Shown: positions 23,363 through 33,007 of the stretch, piece by piece
How the letters are laid out: every line of letters begins with the position of its first letter
How positions within the stretch are numbered: position 1 is the first letter of the stretch
Origin: JAVBOD01 sp031551045
GTDB taxonomy: Bacteria > Bacteroidota > Bacteroidia > Bacteroidales > UBA932
Direction of reading: 5' to 3'
Length of the DNA stretch: 39,085 nucleotides
Assembly (NCBI GenBank): GCA_031551045.1
Contig: JAVBOD010000087.1
Location: forward strand, 1-39,085
Notes under the pieces: generated by a model
What the model saw: the letters and a program-made list of their open reading frames with translations, nothing else
Told to the model about the DNA's origin: nothing
The model's database searches: none
Made by a program: the position numbers and the translations under genes

Positions 23363-23920
23363 ATGACAAGCAAAGAACTTTCCGAACGACTCCAGCCGCT
23401 CGTGGGGCGGAAGCAGGCAGACGCACTCGCCCACGAACTTGTCATATCGGAATTTCCGGTAAAGGATTTGATTGCTTTGTGTTTTCATAAAGATTTCAAA
23501 ACAGGATTTCATGCAGCGTGGGTTTTGGAACAGCTATGCACCGGAACGTTCGATTATTTTATCCCGGCATTCCCTTTCTTTGTAACTCGTTTTGCCGAGA
23601 CAAGCAATCCCAGCGTAAAGCGGCATTTTGGGAAAATATTATGGCTTACGCTGAAAAATTTTCAAAAGAAACACTATGAAAAACAAGCGCGACAATTCTG
23701 GAATGAGCCGCACGAACGGCTGATACAGACGCTTTTTGAGTGGCTGATAGATAGCAAGGTGCGGCCGGGTGTAAAAGTGTGGTGTATGGATGTATTGGAA
23801 ATGCTTGCGCCGCACTATCCATGGATATATGACGAATTAGCCCCTACCGTGCAAACATTGCTCGGGCATGCAAGCCCCGGATTATTGTCGCGCGGGAGAA
23901 AGTTATTGCAAAGAAGTTAA
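23363..23920 (+). CDS. HEAT-like helical repeat protein of unknown function
   Basis: 185 residues from the ATG that follows the promoter box (a longer frame starts at 23231 but would run through the divergent promoters). The protein is all-helical in appearance: paired amphipathic helices such as ELSERLQPLVGRKQADALAHELV, FKTGFHAAWVLEQLC, NPSVKRHFGKILWLTLKNF and PGVKVWCMDVLEMLAP give about four HEAT-like units. No signal peptide or enzymatic motif is visible. It resembles a small conserved Bacteroidota family without an assigned role. It stands alone, divergent from pheS, and its 3' end runs into a repeat cluster. Confidence 0.75.
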   Translation: MTSKELSERLQPLVGRKQADALAHELVISEFPVKDLIALCFHKDFKTGFHAAWVLEQLCTGTFDYFIPAFPFFVTRFAETSNPSVKRHFGKILWLTLKNFQKKHYEKQARQFWNEPHERLIQTLFEWLIDSKVRPGVKVWCMDVLEMLAPHYPWIYDELAPTVQTLLGHASPGLLSRGRKLLQRS

Positions 23921-23923
23921 AGC

Positions 23924-24028
23924 GTTATTGCGAGCGAAGCAGTCTTATCCTCAGACACAGATTGCTTCGCTTCGCTCGCAATGACGGGACGCTTCGCTTG
24001 CAATGACGGGACGCTTTGCTCGCAGTGA
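23924..24028. repeat. Cluster of CGTCATTGC-type intergenic repeats
   Basis: Read on the minus strand, the region has three successive units beginning CGTCAYTGCRAGC, each running into AAGCGWCC or AAGCGAAGC. The last unit continues as GAAGCAATCTG and is mirrored by an inverted half (TGCTTCGCTCGCAAT). Short palindromic units with this wording are common dispersed repeats in several bacterial phyla. The cluster fills the gap between two convergent genes (HEAT-like and GH2) and could fold into a large hairpin that also acts as terminator. Confidence 0.75.
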
Positions 24029-24031
24029 CGA

Positions 24032-26911
24032 CTACAAACGCATTTCCGGCACATTGTAGCCTTCGGCGGAAATATACCAACCGTTATCGGCCACGCCTTC
24101 GGGAATATCCAAGGTAATTTCGCGGCTTTCGCCCGGCAATAAATGAAAATAACCATCGGAGAAATAGGCAGGCAAGAGTACTTCCCCGGTTAATTTATCG
24201 CGCAAACTCAATTTAATATTCACGGCCATTTCTTTCCCCGGATTGGTAATGGTGATTTTTGTTTTTAAGAAAGTAAACTTCGGCATTTTAACCGTGCCCG
24301 TCAATTGTTGTGGCTTCAACTGATCAAATTGCAAATAACTTTCTTTATTCTTTGCCTTCCAATAATCGTTTTGCGAGAGGATGTTTCCTTTAGCATCACG
24401 GAGCTCCAAGCGCAGCAAATAAAGTTCCGGCAAGTTATCCGGCAAGTCGGGCACAAAACAATTTACCCGTTCGTTGGCCGGCGCATTGTACGATGTTTCT
24501 TTCGTAAACAGTTTTTTCCCCTGTAAGCTATAAACCGCCGCCACTGCTTTCAGCTGTTGATAAGATTGCCGGGTGGCGTTTACAATAACGATTCGGTGAT
24601 CGTGCAAATTCTGTTGAATATGCAGCGGCTCACACGCTTTTTTAGCGCCGAAGAACGAAGCGTGCGTCTCGTAATCCCACGAATATGTCTGCCAAATCAT
24701 GCTGGGCCACGCCGGATGGCTCATCCACAAAATCAAGCCGGTGCAATCGTTCCACATGCGATGGTTCCACGCCTCGAGCATCGCGCGCCATGTTTCGTAA
24801 TTCACAAATTGCGCTTTCCGGCTGAAATCTTCATATCCCACAGGTTCTCCATAGCGTTTCACATCGGCCATGAACTCGGCAAAGCCTTGCGATTTGTGAT
24901 GCAAATCGTGATAAGCCCACACATCGTTGATTGGCCACAAGTCTTCCGGCGCAATGAATTTACGGATGGTATTGGCCGTCGGTATCGAAAAACAACCCAT
25001 CTCGGTATTGAAGCCCTGCGCATTGTTGCGATAGTAGTCGGCCAAATCGGCAAAATGGTTCCACGGGCCGCTGCCGCGCATATTCAAGTAGCGCGATTGA
25101 CCATGGTAATGCCGCGTGGGATCTTCTTTTACACACATGGCATAAAGTTGTTTTTCCAATCCTTTGGGCGCAAATCCTTCGTTGCGCGGACACCAAACGG
25201 CAATGGACGGATGGTTGCGAAAACGGCGCACGACATCGGTAGCGTTGGCCATGAACAAACGGAAATCGTTAGGGTCCACATTCGAATTTTCGGTAGTGAG
25301 CCAAAAATCATTCCAGACCAACATGCCGTATTCGTCGCACAATTCATAGAAAATTTCTTCGGTGCTTTCGCCCGTCCAGTTGCGGATAATATTGAAATTT
25401 TCTTCTTTATGCAAGCGGAAATAAGGCTCCAGTTTTTCGCGGCGCACATCTTTCATGGCATCGTCCATGCCCCAGTCGCCGCCGCGGCAGAATATCCGCA
25501 CACCGTTTACTTTGATGACCAGATAAGGCCCGACAGGGTCGTCGTTCGGCAATTTTTTCAACAACGAAGTATCAACGCCTTCATGCAACGAAGCAATAAA
25601 TATATCTTTTTTATACTCGCGGCGCTTTTCATTATCGAATAGCGGCGCGTTGTTTTTGGAAGCCTCAATCGGATTAAACTCCACGCGCTGCGCCTGCGCT
25701 TCGGGAAAATCGACCATCAACTCGTACGACATTTCGCGCACGCCAAAACGCACTGTTTTTTCGTCCGATACATTGCCGGCATTATCTTGCGCACTCAATG
25801 TTATATCATACAATGCTTGCCGGCCATAACCATTCGGCCACCACAAACGGGGATTTTTCAGTTGCAAGGGCGGATATTGAGAAGGTGTCAAGGCAATTTT
25901 TTTTGTTTCGCCGGCCGACAGCGAATAGGCTTGCTCTATCACCCTGTTTTCCAGCTTCACTTTCAGCGTTCCCGACACCGGAACGTTACGTTGGTTGTTT
26001 AAATCCACGAATACACTGATGTTGGCTTTTGTCGTATCGGGCAAAAGAAGGTCGGTAATCACTTGCGGATCTTTAATCCGTACCGCTCCGGTCGCTTGCA
26101 GCCGCACGTCTTGCCAAATCCCGATGTTCCGGTCGCGGATGCCGGGCATCCAGTCCCAGCCTTCGGAGCAGATAAATGTCGGCCCGTCGAAACATAATTG
26201 CCCGCCATTGAGCCCCTGCCCCGCTATCATCGACTGTTCGTGCGGAATGCCGGGATTATCGGGAGGAAGAATATGCACCGCCAAAATATTTTCGCCCGAA
26301 ATCTTCACCACGTCCGAAATATCGAATTGGCCACGCCGGAAAGCCCCATCGATATTACCTAATTTCATACCGTTCAAATAAATTTCGGCACGATAATTAA
26401 TCCCGTTAAACAATAACGAGTTCATTTTATTTTTTGCCTCGTCAGGCAACGTGAACTTAATGCGGTACCACCAGTCCATGCGGCACAGCGTATCGGGAAT
26501 GGATACGTTATTCAATCCGAAATACGGGTCGGGATACACGCCTTGCTTTACTAAGGTTGTAAGTACCGTTCCCGGCACCGTAGCATTATACCACCCGGCA
26601 GTATTGAGTTGCGGATTAAACAAGGATGCGCCCGAACGTATCACTTTTTCGGCTTCTATCATTTCCCATCCATTCGTGAGCTCCCACTCTCCCGCTCCGG
26701 TGGAACGCAACACGGCGGGACGTTCGACTTTCGGCACACGGGCAACTTGCTGAAAAGGCGCATTGCCCTTCGGTAATTCCGCGGCCGGCTGGTTATCGCG
26801 CAAGCCATACCAAATCCAAATGGGCCGATAGACAATTTTTTCTTTTACTTCTTGGGCGTGTGTCGATAAAACGGCCAAAAACAATACATATAAGGCAATA
26901 ACTTTCTTCAT
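24032..26911 (-). CDS. Glycoside hydrolase family 2 enzyme, beta-mannosidase / exo-beta-glucosaminidase-like
   Basis: Exported enzyme of 959 residues. The start at MKKVIALYVLFLAVLSTHAQ gives a normal signal peptide; a 12-residue longer frame does not. The order is that of GH2: N-terminal jelly-roll sugar-binding domain (about 80-290, with WYNATVPGTVLTTLVKQGVYPDPYFG and GINYRAEIYLNG), immunoglobulin-like domain, then TIM barrel. The acid/base Glu is E578 in AVWCPRNEG and the nucleophile Glu is E637 in FNTEMGCFSIP. The wording around these sites resembles beta-mannosidases and exo-glucosaminidases more than beta-galactosidases. Exact substrate cannot be read. It is not part of a visible polysaccharide utilisation locus (no SusC/SusD nearby). 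Confidence 0.88.
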   Translation of the reverse strand: MKKVIALYVLFLAVLSTHAQEVKEKIVYRPIWIWYGLRDNQPAAELPKGNAPFQQVARVPKVERPAVLRSTGAGEWELTNGWEMIEAEKVIRSGASLFNPQLNTAGWYNATVPGTVLTTLVKQGVYPDPYFGLNNVSIPDTLCRMDWWYRIKFTLPDEAKNKMNSLLFNGINYRAEIYLNGMKLGNIDGAFRRGQFDISDVVKISGENILAVHILPPDNPGIPHEQSMIAGQGLNGGQLCFDGPTFICSEGWDWMPGIRDRNIGIWQDVRLQATGAVRIKDPQVITDLLLPDTTKANISVFVDLNNQRNVPVSGTLKVKLENRVIEQAYSLSAGETKKIALTPSQYPPLQLKNPRLWWPNGYGRQALYDITLSAQDNAGNVSDEKTVRFGVREMSYELMVDFPEAQAQRVEFNPIEASKNNAPLFDNEKRREYKKDIFIASLHEGVDTSLLKKLPNDDPVGPYLVIKVNGVRIFCRGGDWGMDDAMKDVRREKLEPYFRLHKEENFNIIRNWTGESTEEIFYELCDEYGMLVWNDFWLTTENSNVDPNDFRLFMANATDVVRRFRNHPSIAVWCPRNEGFAPKGLEKQLYAMCVKEDPTRHYHGQSRYLNMRGSGPWNHFADLADYYRNNAQGFNTEMGCFSIPTANTIRKFIAPEDLWPINDVWAYHDLHHKSQGFAEFMADVKRYGEPVGYEDFSRKAQFVNYETWRAMLEAWNHRMWNDCTGLILWMSHPAWPSMIWQTYSWDYETHASFFGAKKACEPLHIQQNLHDHRIVIVNATRQSYQQLKAVAAVYSLQGKKLFTKETSYNAPANERVNCFVPDLPDNLPELYLLRLELRDAKGNILSQNDYWKAKNKESYLQFDQLKPQQLTGTVKMPKFTFLKTKITITNPGKEMAVNIKLSLRDKLTGEVLLPAYFSDGYFHLLPGESREITLDIPEGVADNGWYISAEGYNVPEMRL

Positions 26912-26947
26912 GAATACACGTTTATGAGGAACAAGTATAAATAACAT

Positions 26948-26982
26948 AATCCAGATAAGGATTAAAAACCCTCATCTGGATT
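26948..26982 (-). terminator. Hairpin after the cyclophilin gene
   Basis: Arms AATCCAGAT (26948-26956) and ATCTGGATT (26974-26982) are perfect, with AGG/CCT pairing extending the stem inward. It lies 18 bases past the cyclophilin stop. The T-run is poor, so termination is likely but not certain. Confidence 0.55.
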
Positions 26983-27000
26983 GATGCCAATAATAAGATA

Positions 27001-27660
27001 TTACAATGGTTTTACACTGACAATAAAGATATCTTTGACCGGGCGATCTCCCGGTTTGGTCGGAGCGTTTCCTATTTTATCCACCACTTCCATTCCTTCC
27101 ACAACTTCCCCGAAAATGGTGTAAGCGCCGTCTAAGTGAGGCGTTCCTTTAGCATTGTGTACAATATAAAATTGCGAACCGGAAGACGCTTTTTCGGGAT
27201 TAACCGCATCGCCTTTACGGGCAGCCGCTAACGTTCCTTTTTTATGTTTGAATTGCGGGAGAATCTCCGCAGGAATCGTATAATCGGGGCCACCGGTACC
27301 ATAATGCCCGTCGGGCGTCGGATTTTTAGAATCGGGGTCGCCGGTCTGAATCATAAAGTCCTTAATCACCCGGTGAAAAATCACTCCATCGTAAAAGCCT
27401 TCCGAGGCAAGCTTCACAAAATTGTCACGGTGTTTCGGCGTTTCTTTGTACAATTTAACAACAATCACGCCTTCCGATGTTTCAATAGCTAACACCGGCT
27501 CTTCGCCAAGCGTCGCAGGATCAAATACTTGTTTTGTAGTCATAGTAGTAGTTGGTGTTTCTTCCGGCGCTTTCACCTCTTTTTGCTTTGGTTGGTTATT
27601 CACGCAAGCAGCCACAAAAAGCACGCTCAAAGCAGCCAGAAATATTTGAGTTTTTTTCAT
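27001..27660 (-). CDS. Cyclophilin-type peptidyl-prolyl isomerase, lipoprotein
   Basis: 219 residues from MKKTQIF, which gives a lipoprotein signal with Cys19 in VAAC. A longer frame adds 22 residues that span the promoter. After a linker rich in Lys, Glu and Thr, the cyclophilin domain fills residues about 55-219: GVIFHRVIKDFMIQTGDP with the catalytic Arg, GSQFYIVHNAKGTPHLDG, and YTIFGEVVEGMEVVDKI. It catalyses prolyl isomerisation in the cell envelope. A Bacteroidota promoter lies on the minus strand: TTG (27731-27733), 20 bases, TAAATTTG (27703-27710). Confidence 0.93.
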   Translation of the reverse strand: MKKTQIFLAALSVLFVAACVNNQPKQKEVKAPEETPTTTMTTKQVFDPATLGEEPVLAIETSEGVIVVKLYKETPKHRDNFVKLASEGFYDGVIFHRVIKDFMIQTGDPDSKNPTPDGHYGTGGPDYTIPAEILPQFKHKKGTLAAARKGDAVNPEKASSGSQFYIVHNAKGTPHLDGAYTIFGEVVEGMEVVDKIGNAPTKPGDRPVKDIFIVSVKPL

Positions 27661-27702
27661 GATATGATATATTTTTTGTATTTTTGAAAGTTTAATTATT
27701 TG

Positions 27703-27733
27703 CAAATTTAGACACAAAATCAACAAAAAACAA
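27703..27733 (-). promoter_or_regulatory. Promoter of the cyclophilin gene
   Basis: Minus-strand CTTG (27731-27734) is followed after 20 bases by TAAATTTG (27703-27710). It supports the MKKTQIF start, since the longer frame would begin upstream of the transcript. Confidence 0.65.
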
Positions 27734-27762
27734 GAGTTAAGTTATTATTCCTTGATAGCCCC

Positions 27763-30069
27763 ATGAAACGCATTGTCATTTTTTTATGTTTCATACTTTT
27801 TTCCAGCAGCCTTTTCTCCCAAAAGGTAGGGCTCGTCATGAGCGGCGGCGGGGCTAAAGGCCTCTCGCATATTGGTGTGCTAAAGGCCTTGGAAGAAAAT
27901 AATATCCCGATAGATTATATTGCGGGAACTTCCATGGGGGCGATTATCGGGGCGCTATATGCTATTGGCTATTCTCCCGACGAAATGATTGCTTTGTTCA
28001 AATCTCCGCAGTTCAACATTTGGTACAGGGGCAAGCAGGAGGAAAAATATACTTCCTATTTTTTCCTGCCCGACCCCACTCCTGAAATGGTCAATATTTC
28101 TTTCAACATGCAACAAGGGAAAGTAAAACCGGCATTTCCTTCGAGCCTTGTATCTCCGTACCAAATGGATTTGGCGTTTGTAGCATTATTCTCGCAAGCC
28201 GATGCCATCGCCAAACACAATTTTGACAGCCTTATGGTTCCGTTCCGTTGCGTGGCTTCCGATATTGTAAATAAAAGGCCTTACGTTGCACGGAAAGGAA
28301 ATCTCGGGTCGGCCGTACGTGCTTCCATGACGTACCCTTTTGTATTCAAGCCTATTTATATTGACAGTTTGTTGTTGTTTGACGGGGGGTTTTATAACAA
28401 CTTTCCGTGGAATGTGGTTCAGCGCGATTTTCATCCGAATGTGATTATCGGCTCGAAATGCGTGGGAAATGCCAAACCGCCCAACGAAGATGACATTATG
28501 CTACAGGCAGAAAATATGTTGATGTTTGAAACCAACTTCGATTTGCCGAAAGATTTGGGCGTGATGATTGAAACAAAATTTACCGCTATCAGCCTGCTCG
28601 ACTTTCAAAAAATCGACATGATTGTGCAGGAAGGGTATGCCGCTGCCCAAATGGAGATTGCCGAAATAAAAAAACGCATCCACCGGGAGTTTACTCAAGA
28701 AGAAATAGCCGCCAAACGCGAGAAATTCCGTGAACGTATGCCTCCCTTAATTTTTCGGAACATAGATGTAACGGGCGATTTAGACAAGTCGCGACGTAAC
28801 TATATCGATCGTTCGTTGCGGGCAGATAAATACGAGGAATTTGATTTTGAAACATTAAAAGAACGCTATTTCGGCACACTGTCCACTAATTATATCAATA
28901 CATTTTATCCCACAGCTAATTATAACGAGCAGGACAGTGCGTTCCGCGTATCAATCTATGCTACGCCGAAAGCGCCTTTCAGCATTGGAGCCGGAGGCAA
29001 TTTTTCGTCTTCTTCGCTCAACCAATTGTACGTGGGAATGCAATACCAACTGTGGGGTTCCACCATTGCCCGCATCAACCTCGGATTGCAAATAGGCAGG
29101 TTATACAATGCCGTACAGCTCGGATGGAAACATTTTGTCGGCATCAGGCCGTCTATTTTTTACGAAGTAAAAGCCACTTTTCAGCAAATGGACTACTTTG
29201 CAGGAACTCAAGGGCTATTTTTTGTAGATAAAAACCCCAGTTATTTACAGGAGACGGAAGGTTTCGGCGAAGTAAACATAGGGATGCCCATTATTCCCAA
29301 AAGAAGCATGGTTCTTAAAATCGGCGCCAAAGGAGGAATCTTGCGCGACGATTATTTTCAAACGAATTACTACACTTCTTTAGATACGGCCGATCATGTA
29401 AGTTTTAAGTTTCTTACCCCGCAAGTTATTATTGAATGCAATACTTTTAACTACAAACAGTATCCGACGGCAGGAACCAGAACATTACTCACGGCCACTT
29501 ATGTAAACGGGCTGGAAGATCAAATTCCGGGAAATACGTCCGCTAAAGATGCGGAAGTTAAAAACCGGCATCATAATTGGCTGGGGATACGGGCTTTCCA
29601 AGAAGCCTATTATCCTATAGGAAAACATTTCAGCATCGGGGTATTGGGAGATATTGCCTATACGCAAAAATCTTCCTTTAACGATTATTTTTCGACCTTG
29701 CTTACCTTACCGGCTTTTCAACCGACACCGCATAGCAAGACCTTATTCTTACCGGCTTATCGTGCCGATTTATACGGGGCATTAGGAATTATGCCGATTA
29801 TCCGCATCTCCAGCAAAATAGGCATACACACCGGCGTGTATGTGTTCCAGCCCTATGAGAAAGTGGAGAAAATAGACGAGAGCGATGAAACAAAATATGC
29901 CAGCGCATTCGCCAACCGCGCCTGGATGGGCATGGGAGCGCTGGTATGGCAGTCGCCCATAGGCCCCCTGAGCCTTTCGGCTAATTGGTACGAAAAAAAT
30001 GACCCTCATTGGTATTTTCAACTGAATTTCGGATTTTTACTATTCAACAAACGCGCATTGGAACTTTAG
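27763..30069 (+). CDS. Patatin-like phospholipase fused to an outer-membrane barrel
   Basis: 768 residues with a signal peptide ending near LFSQ. The patatin domain (about 21-310) has the oxyanion loop SGGGAKGLSHIG (27-38), the nucleophile Ser57 in GTSMG and the catalytic Asp207 in FDGGF. A POTRA-like segment follows (about 330-410, LIFRNIDVTGDL). The last 340 residues are amphipathic strands of an Omp85/surface-antigen barrel, ending in FQLNFGFLLF and a short tail. This order matches PlpD-type type V secreted lipases. The substrate is presumably phospholipid. uvrA begins four bases after the stop, so the two are co-transcribed. Confidence 0.92.
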   Translation: MKRIVIFLCFILFSSSLFSQKVGLVMSGGGAKGLSHIGVLKALEENNIPIDYIAGTSMGAIIGALYAIGYSPDEMIALFKSPQFNIWYRGKQEEKYTSYFFLPDPTPEMVNISFNMQQGKVKPAFPSSLVSPYQMDLAFVALFSQADAIAKHNFDSLMVPFRCVASDIVNKRPYVARKGNLGSAVRASMTYPFVFKPIYIDSLLLFDGGFYNNFPWNVVQRDFHPNVIIGSKCVGNAKPPNEDDIMLQAENMLMFETNFDLPKDLGVMIETKFTAISLLDFQKIDMIVQEGYAAAQMEIAEIKKRIHREFTQEEIAAKREKFRERMPPLIFRNIDVTGDLDKSRRNYIDRSLRADKYEEFDFETLKERYFGTLSTNYINTFYPTANYNEQDSAFRVSIYATPKAPFSIGAGGNFSSSSLNQLYVGMQYQLWGSTIARINLGLQIGRLYNAVQLGWKHFVGIRPSIFYEVKATFQQMDYFAGTQGLFFVDKNPSYLQETEGFGEVNIGMPIIPKRSMVLKIGAKGGILRDDYFQTNYYTSLDTADHVSFKFLTPQVIIECNTFNYKQYPTAGTRTLLTATYVNGLEDQIPGNTSAKDAEVKNRHHNWLGIRAFQEAYYPIGKHFSIGVLGDIAYTQKSSFNDYFSTLLTLPAFQPTPHSKTLFLPAYRADLYGALGIMPIIRISSKIGIHTGVYVFQPYEKVEKIDESDETKYASAFANRAWMGMGALVWQSPIGPLSLSANWYEKNDPHWYFQLNFGFLLFNKRALEL

Positions 30070-30073
30070 CAGC

Positions 30074-33007
30074 ATGACAGAAGAAAAGGAAATAATTGTA
30101 ACCGGAGCCCGCGTACACAATCTTAAAAATATAGACGTAACCATTCCACGCAATGCCCTATCGGTGATTACCGGATTGAGCGGCAGTGGAAAATCATCGT
30201 TAGCATTCGACACTATTTATGCCGAAGGGCAACGGCGTTATTTAGAAACATTATCGGCCTATGCCCGCCAATTTATGGGCAATATGGAGCGCCCCGATGT
30301 GGATAAAATTACCGGCCTCAGCCCGGTGATTGCCATCGAACAGAAAACAACCAATAAGAATCCGCGCTCCACGGTAGGCACCATCACGGAAGTGTACGAC
30401 TTCTTACGCTTATTGTACGCTCGTGCATCTATTGCTTATTCCAAGGAAACCGGCGAAGAAATGGTGCGTTATACCGACGAGCAAATCGTGCAATTAATCA
30501 TTTCTCAATTCAATGGATCCAAGTGCGCCGTGCTGGCCCCCATTGTAAAAGGTCGTAAGGGACACTACAAAGAACTGTTTGAACAATTACGCAAAAAAGG
30601 ATTTCTACATGCCCGTATTGATGGAGAGATTACGGAAATTAAGGCGCAACACAAATTAGACCGCTATAAAACACACTTTATTGAAGTGATTGTCGATAAA
30701 CTTATTCCTTCGGAAGCAGATGAAAAACGTTTGCGCGATTCGGTAAAAACCGCCATGCAGCAGGGGCACGGAACGATTGCCATGTTGAATATTAAAGACA
30801 ATACGCTGCGCTATTACAGCCGGCAATTGATGTGCCCTACTACCGGCATTTCTTATGCCGAACCGGCGCCTCATTCGTTTTCGTTCAACTCGCCGCAAGG
30901 CGCTTGCCCGCATTGCAACGGATTGGGTACAGTGGCCGAAATAGATGTCAAAAAAATAATTCCGAACACCAAAACGAGCATCCATAAAGGAGGCATCGAG
31001 CCTATCGGGAAATCGCGCGACAACTTGGTTTTCCGCCAGCTCGAAGCCATTGCTAAAAAATACGAATTTTCGCTGGATGATGCCATTGAAGATATCCCCG
31101 AAGACGCGCTGAATATTATTCTATACGGCTCCGATGAATTATTCCGGGTACAAACAAGCGTACAAACATCCGGGGCCAGTTACATGATGAGCTTTGCTGG
31201 AGTAGTGGGATTATTGGAAAACAGCGATGAAGACAAAGAAGGCACCAAAGGAAATACGGAACGTTTTATTCAATACATTACATGCCCTGTATGCCACGGC
31301 ACACGGTTGAAAGAAGAAGCGCTGTATTTCAAATTCGGCGGAAAGAATATTGCCGAATTAGCAGCTATGGATATCGAGTCGTTGCACCAATGGTTCGAAG
31401 GTGTTGAGAAAACGCTCACTAAAAAACAACAAATCATTGCACACGAAGTGCTCAAAGAAGTGCGGAAACGGTTGGAATTCTTATTAGATGTCGGGTTAGG
31501 ATATCTCTCCCTCGACCGCAGCACACGCAGCCTGAGCGGAGGCGAAAGCCAACGCATCCGGCTGGCTACGCAAATCGGATCGGAGTTAGTAAATGTGCTA
31601 TATATCCTCGACGAGCCGAGCATTGGGCTACACCAACGCGATAACCGGAAGTTGATCAATGCCCTTAAAAAATTACGCGATGAAGGGAATTCCGTCATCG
31701 TAGTGGAACACGACGAGGAAATGATTCGCAATGCGGATTACGTGGTAGATATGGGGCCCCTTGCCGGACGTAAAGGCGGCGAAGTGGTGTGGGCCGGAAA
31801 TATCAGTAGCCTGGAATCGGAGGAAAGTCAAAAGGCTGGAGTCAGGAGTCTTCCGTCGAAAACACAAGGTTCAAAGCCTTCGTCATTGCAAAGAGGAACG
31901 ACAAGGCAATCTCATACTTCCGGCTATAGCTTCCAGACCCCGGATTCTCTAACCCTTGATTATTTATTTGGGAAAAAGAAAATAGAAACGCCTAAAAAAC
32001 GACGGAAAGGTAATGGAAAGATGCTGGAAATTACAGGCGCCGCAGGAAACAATCTGAAAAATATTGCGGTGAAATTTCCTTTGGGAACACTGATTGGCGT
32101 TACCGGAGTGAGCGGCAGCGGGAAATCTACGCTCATTAACGAAACACTTCAACCGATACTCAGCAAATATCTATACCGTTCTTTTCAAGACCCGCTTCCG
32201 TATAAATCCATCAAAGGGCTGGAACATATCGACAAAGTAGTAGAAGTGGATCAAACGCCTATCGGGCGCACGCCGCGAAGCAATCCGGCGACCTACTCGA
32301 ATGTATTTGCCGATATTCGCAAGTTATTTGAAGAAACACCCGATGCCAAAATCCGAGGCTACAAAGCCGGGCGTTTTTCTTTCAACGTAAAAGGCGGACG
32401 ATGCGAAGATTGTCGCGGAGCAGGAGTGCAAACCATTGAAATGAATTTTTTACCCGATGTATATGTCACGTGCAAAACCTGTAACGGACGCCGCTACAAT
32501 AGAGAGACGCTGGAAGTCCGCTACAAAGGGAAAAATATTTTCGAAGTGCTCGACTTTACTATTAATCAAAGTTGCGAATTTTTCGAACATATCCCTTCTA
32601 TTTATCAAAAATTAAAAACGCTGCAAGAAGTAGGGCTCGGTTATATCAAATTAGGGCAGCCATCGACGACACTCAGTGGCGGCGAGAGCCAGCGGGTGAA
32701 ATTAGCGGCCGAATTAGCTAAACGCGATACCGGAAATACGTTTTATATTCTTGACGAGCCGACAACCGGTTTACACTTTGAAGACGTACGTATTTTACTT
32801 GAAGTATTGAACAAATTGGTGGAACGTGGCAACACCGTCGTGGTTATTGAACATAATTTAGATGTTATTAAATCGGCCGATTACTTGATTGATTTAGGCC
32901 CTGAAGGCGGCGCCAAAGGAGGCCAGCTAATTGCATACGGAACGCCGGAGGAAGTTGCCAAAAGCAAAAACAGTTATACCGGCCAGTTCTTAAAAGAGAG
33001 CATGTAA
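30074..33007 (+). CDS. uvrA: UvrABC excinuclease subunit A, with an insertion in the interdomain linker
   Basis: Damage-recognition ATPase of nucleotide excision repair. At 977 residues it is longer than usual. Walker A motifs are GLSGSGKSS (about 35) and GVSGSGKST (about 677); signature motifs are LSGGESQRIRLA and LSGGESQRVKLA; the second zinc module has CEDC and CKTCNG. The first zinc module reads CPTTG and CPHCNG, lacking one Cys as in other Bacteroidota as far as I recall. Residues about 577-625 form a low-complexity linker rich in Ser, Gln and Lys just before LTLDYLFGKKKI. Relatives have far fewer residues there, and the DNA at 31881-31914 looks like a CGTCATTGC-type repeat. The frame remains open and all motifs are intact, so the protein is probably active. 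Confidence 0.95.
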   Translation: MTEEKEIIVTGARVHNLKNIDVTIPRNALSVITGLSGSGKSSLAFDTIYAEGQRRYLETLSAYARQFMGNMERPDVDKITGLSPVIAIEQKTTNKNPRSTVGTITEVYDFLRLLYARASIAYSKETGEEMVRYTDEQIVQLIISQFNGSKCAVLAPIVKGRKGHYKELFEQLRKKGFLHARIDGEITEIKAQHKLDRYKTHFIEVIVDKLIPSEADEKRLRDSVKTAMQQGHGTIAMLNIKDNTLRYYSRQLMCPTTGISYAEPAPHSFSFNSPQGACPHCNGLGTVAEIDVKKIIPNTKTSIHKGGIEPIGKSRDNLVFRQLEAIAKKYEFSLDDAIEDIPEDALNIILYGSDELFRVQTSVQTSGASYMMSFAGVVGLLENSDEDKEGTKGNTERFIQYITCPVCHGTRLKEEALYFKFGGKNIAELAAMDIESLHQWFEGVEKTLTKKQQIIAHEVLKEVRKRLEFLLDVGLGYLSLDRSTRSLSGGESQRIRLATQIGSELVNVLYILDEPSIGLHQRDNRKLINALKKLRDEGNSVIVVEHDEEMIRNADYVVDMGPLAGRKGGEVVWAGNISSLESEESQKAGVRSLPSKTQGSKPSSLQRGTTRQSHTSGYSFQTPDSLTLDYLFGKKKIETPKKRRKGNGKMLEITGAAGNNLKNIAVKFPLGTLIGVTGVSGSGKSTLINETLQPILSKYLYRSFQDPLPYKSIKGLEHIDKVVEVDQTPIGRTPRSNPATYSNVFADIRKLFEETPDAKIRGYKAGRFSFNVKGGRCEDCRGAGVQTIEMNFLPDVYVTCKTCNGRRYNRETLEVRYKGKNIFEVLDFTINQSCEFFEHIPSIYQKLKTLQEVGLGYIKLGQPSTTLSGGESQRVKLAAELAKRDTGNTFYILDEPTTGLHFEDVRILLEVLNKLVERGNTVVVIEHNLDVIKSADYLIDLGPEGGAKGGQLIAYGTPEEVAKSKNSYTGQFLKESM
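31881..31914 (+). repeat. CGTCATTGC-type repeat inside uvrA
   Basis: This segment begins CGTCATTGC and ends GGCAATCTCA, with ATTGC/GCAAT as inverted ends. It matches the outer parts of the intergenic units at 23924-24028. It lies within the in-frame linker insertion of UvrA. Confidence 0.55.

Noticed and set aside
24557..25642. Long plus-strand open frame of 361 codons
   Set aside because: It is antisense to the well-supported GH2 gene and its translation (rich in His, Arg and Phe without domain features) looks like a shadow of GC-biased codons.
30820..30930. Missing Cys in the first UvrA zinc module (CPTTG) as a sign of a defective protein
   Set aside because: I recall the same wording in other Bacteroidota UvrA proteins, and all ATPase motifs are intact, so it is treated as a lineage feature.
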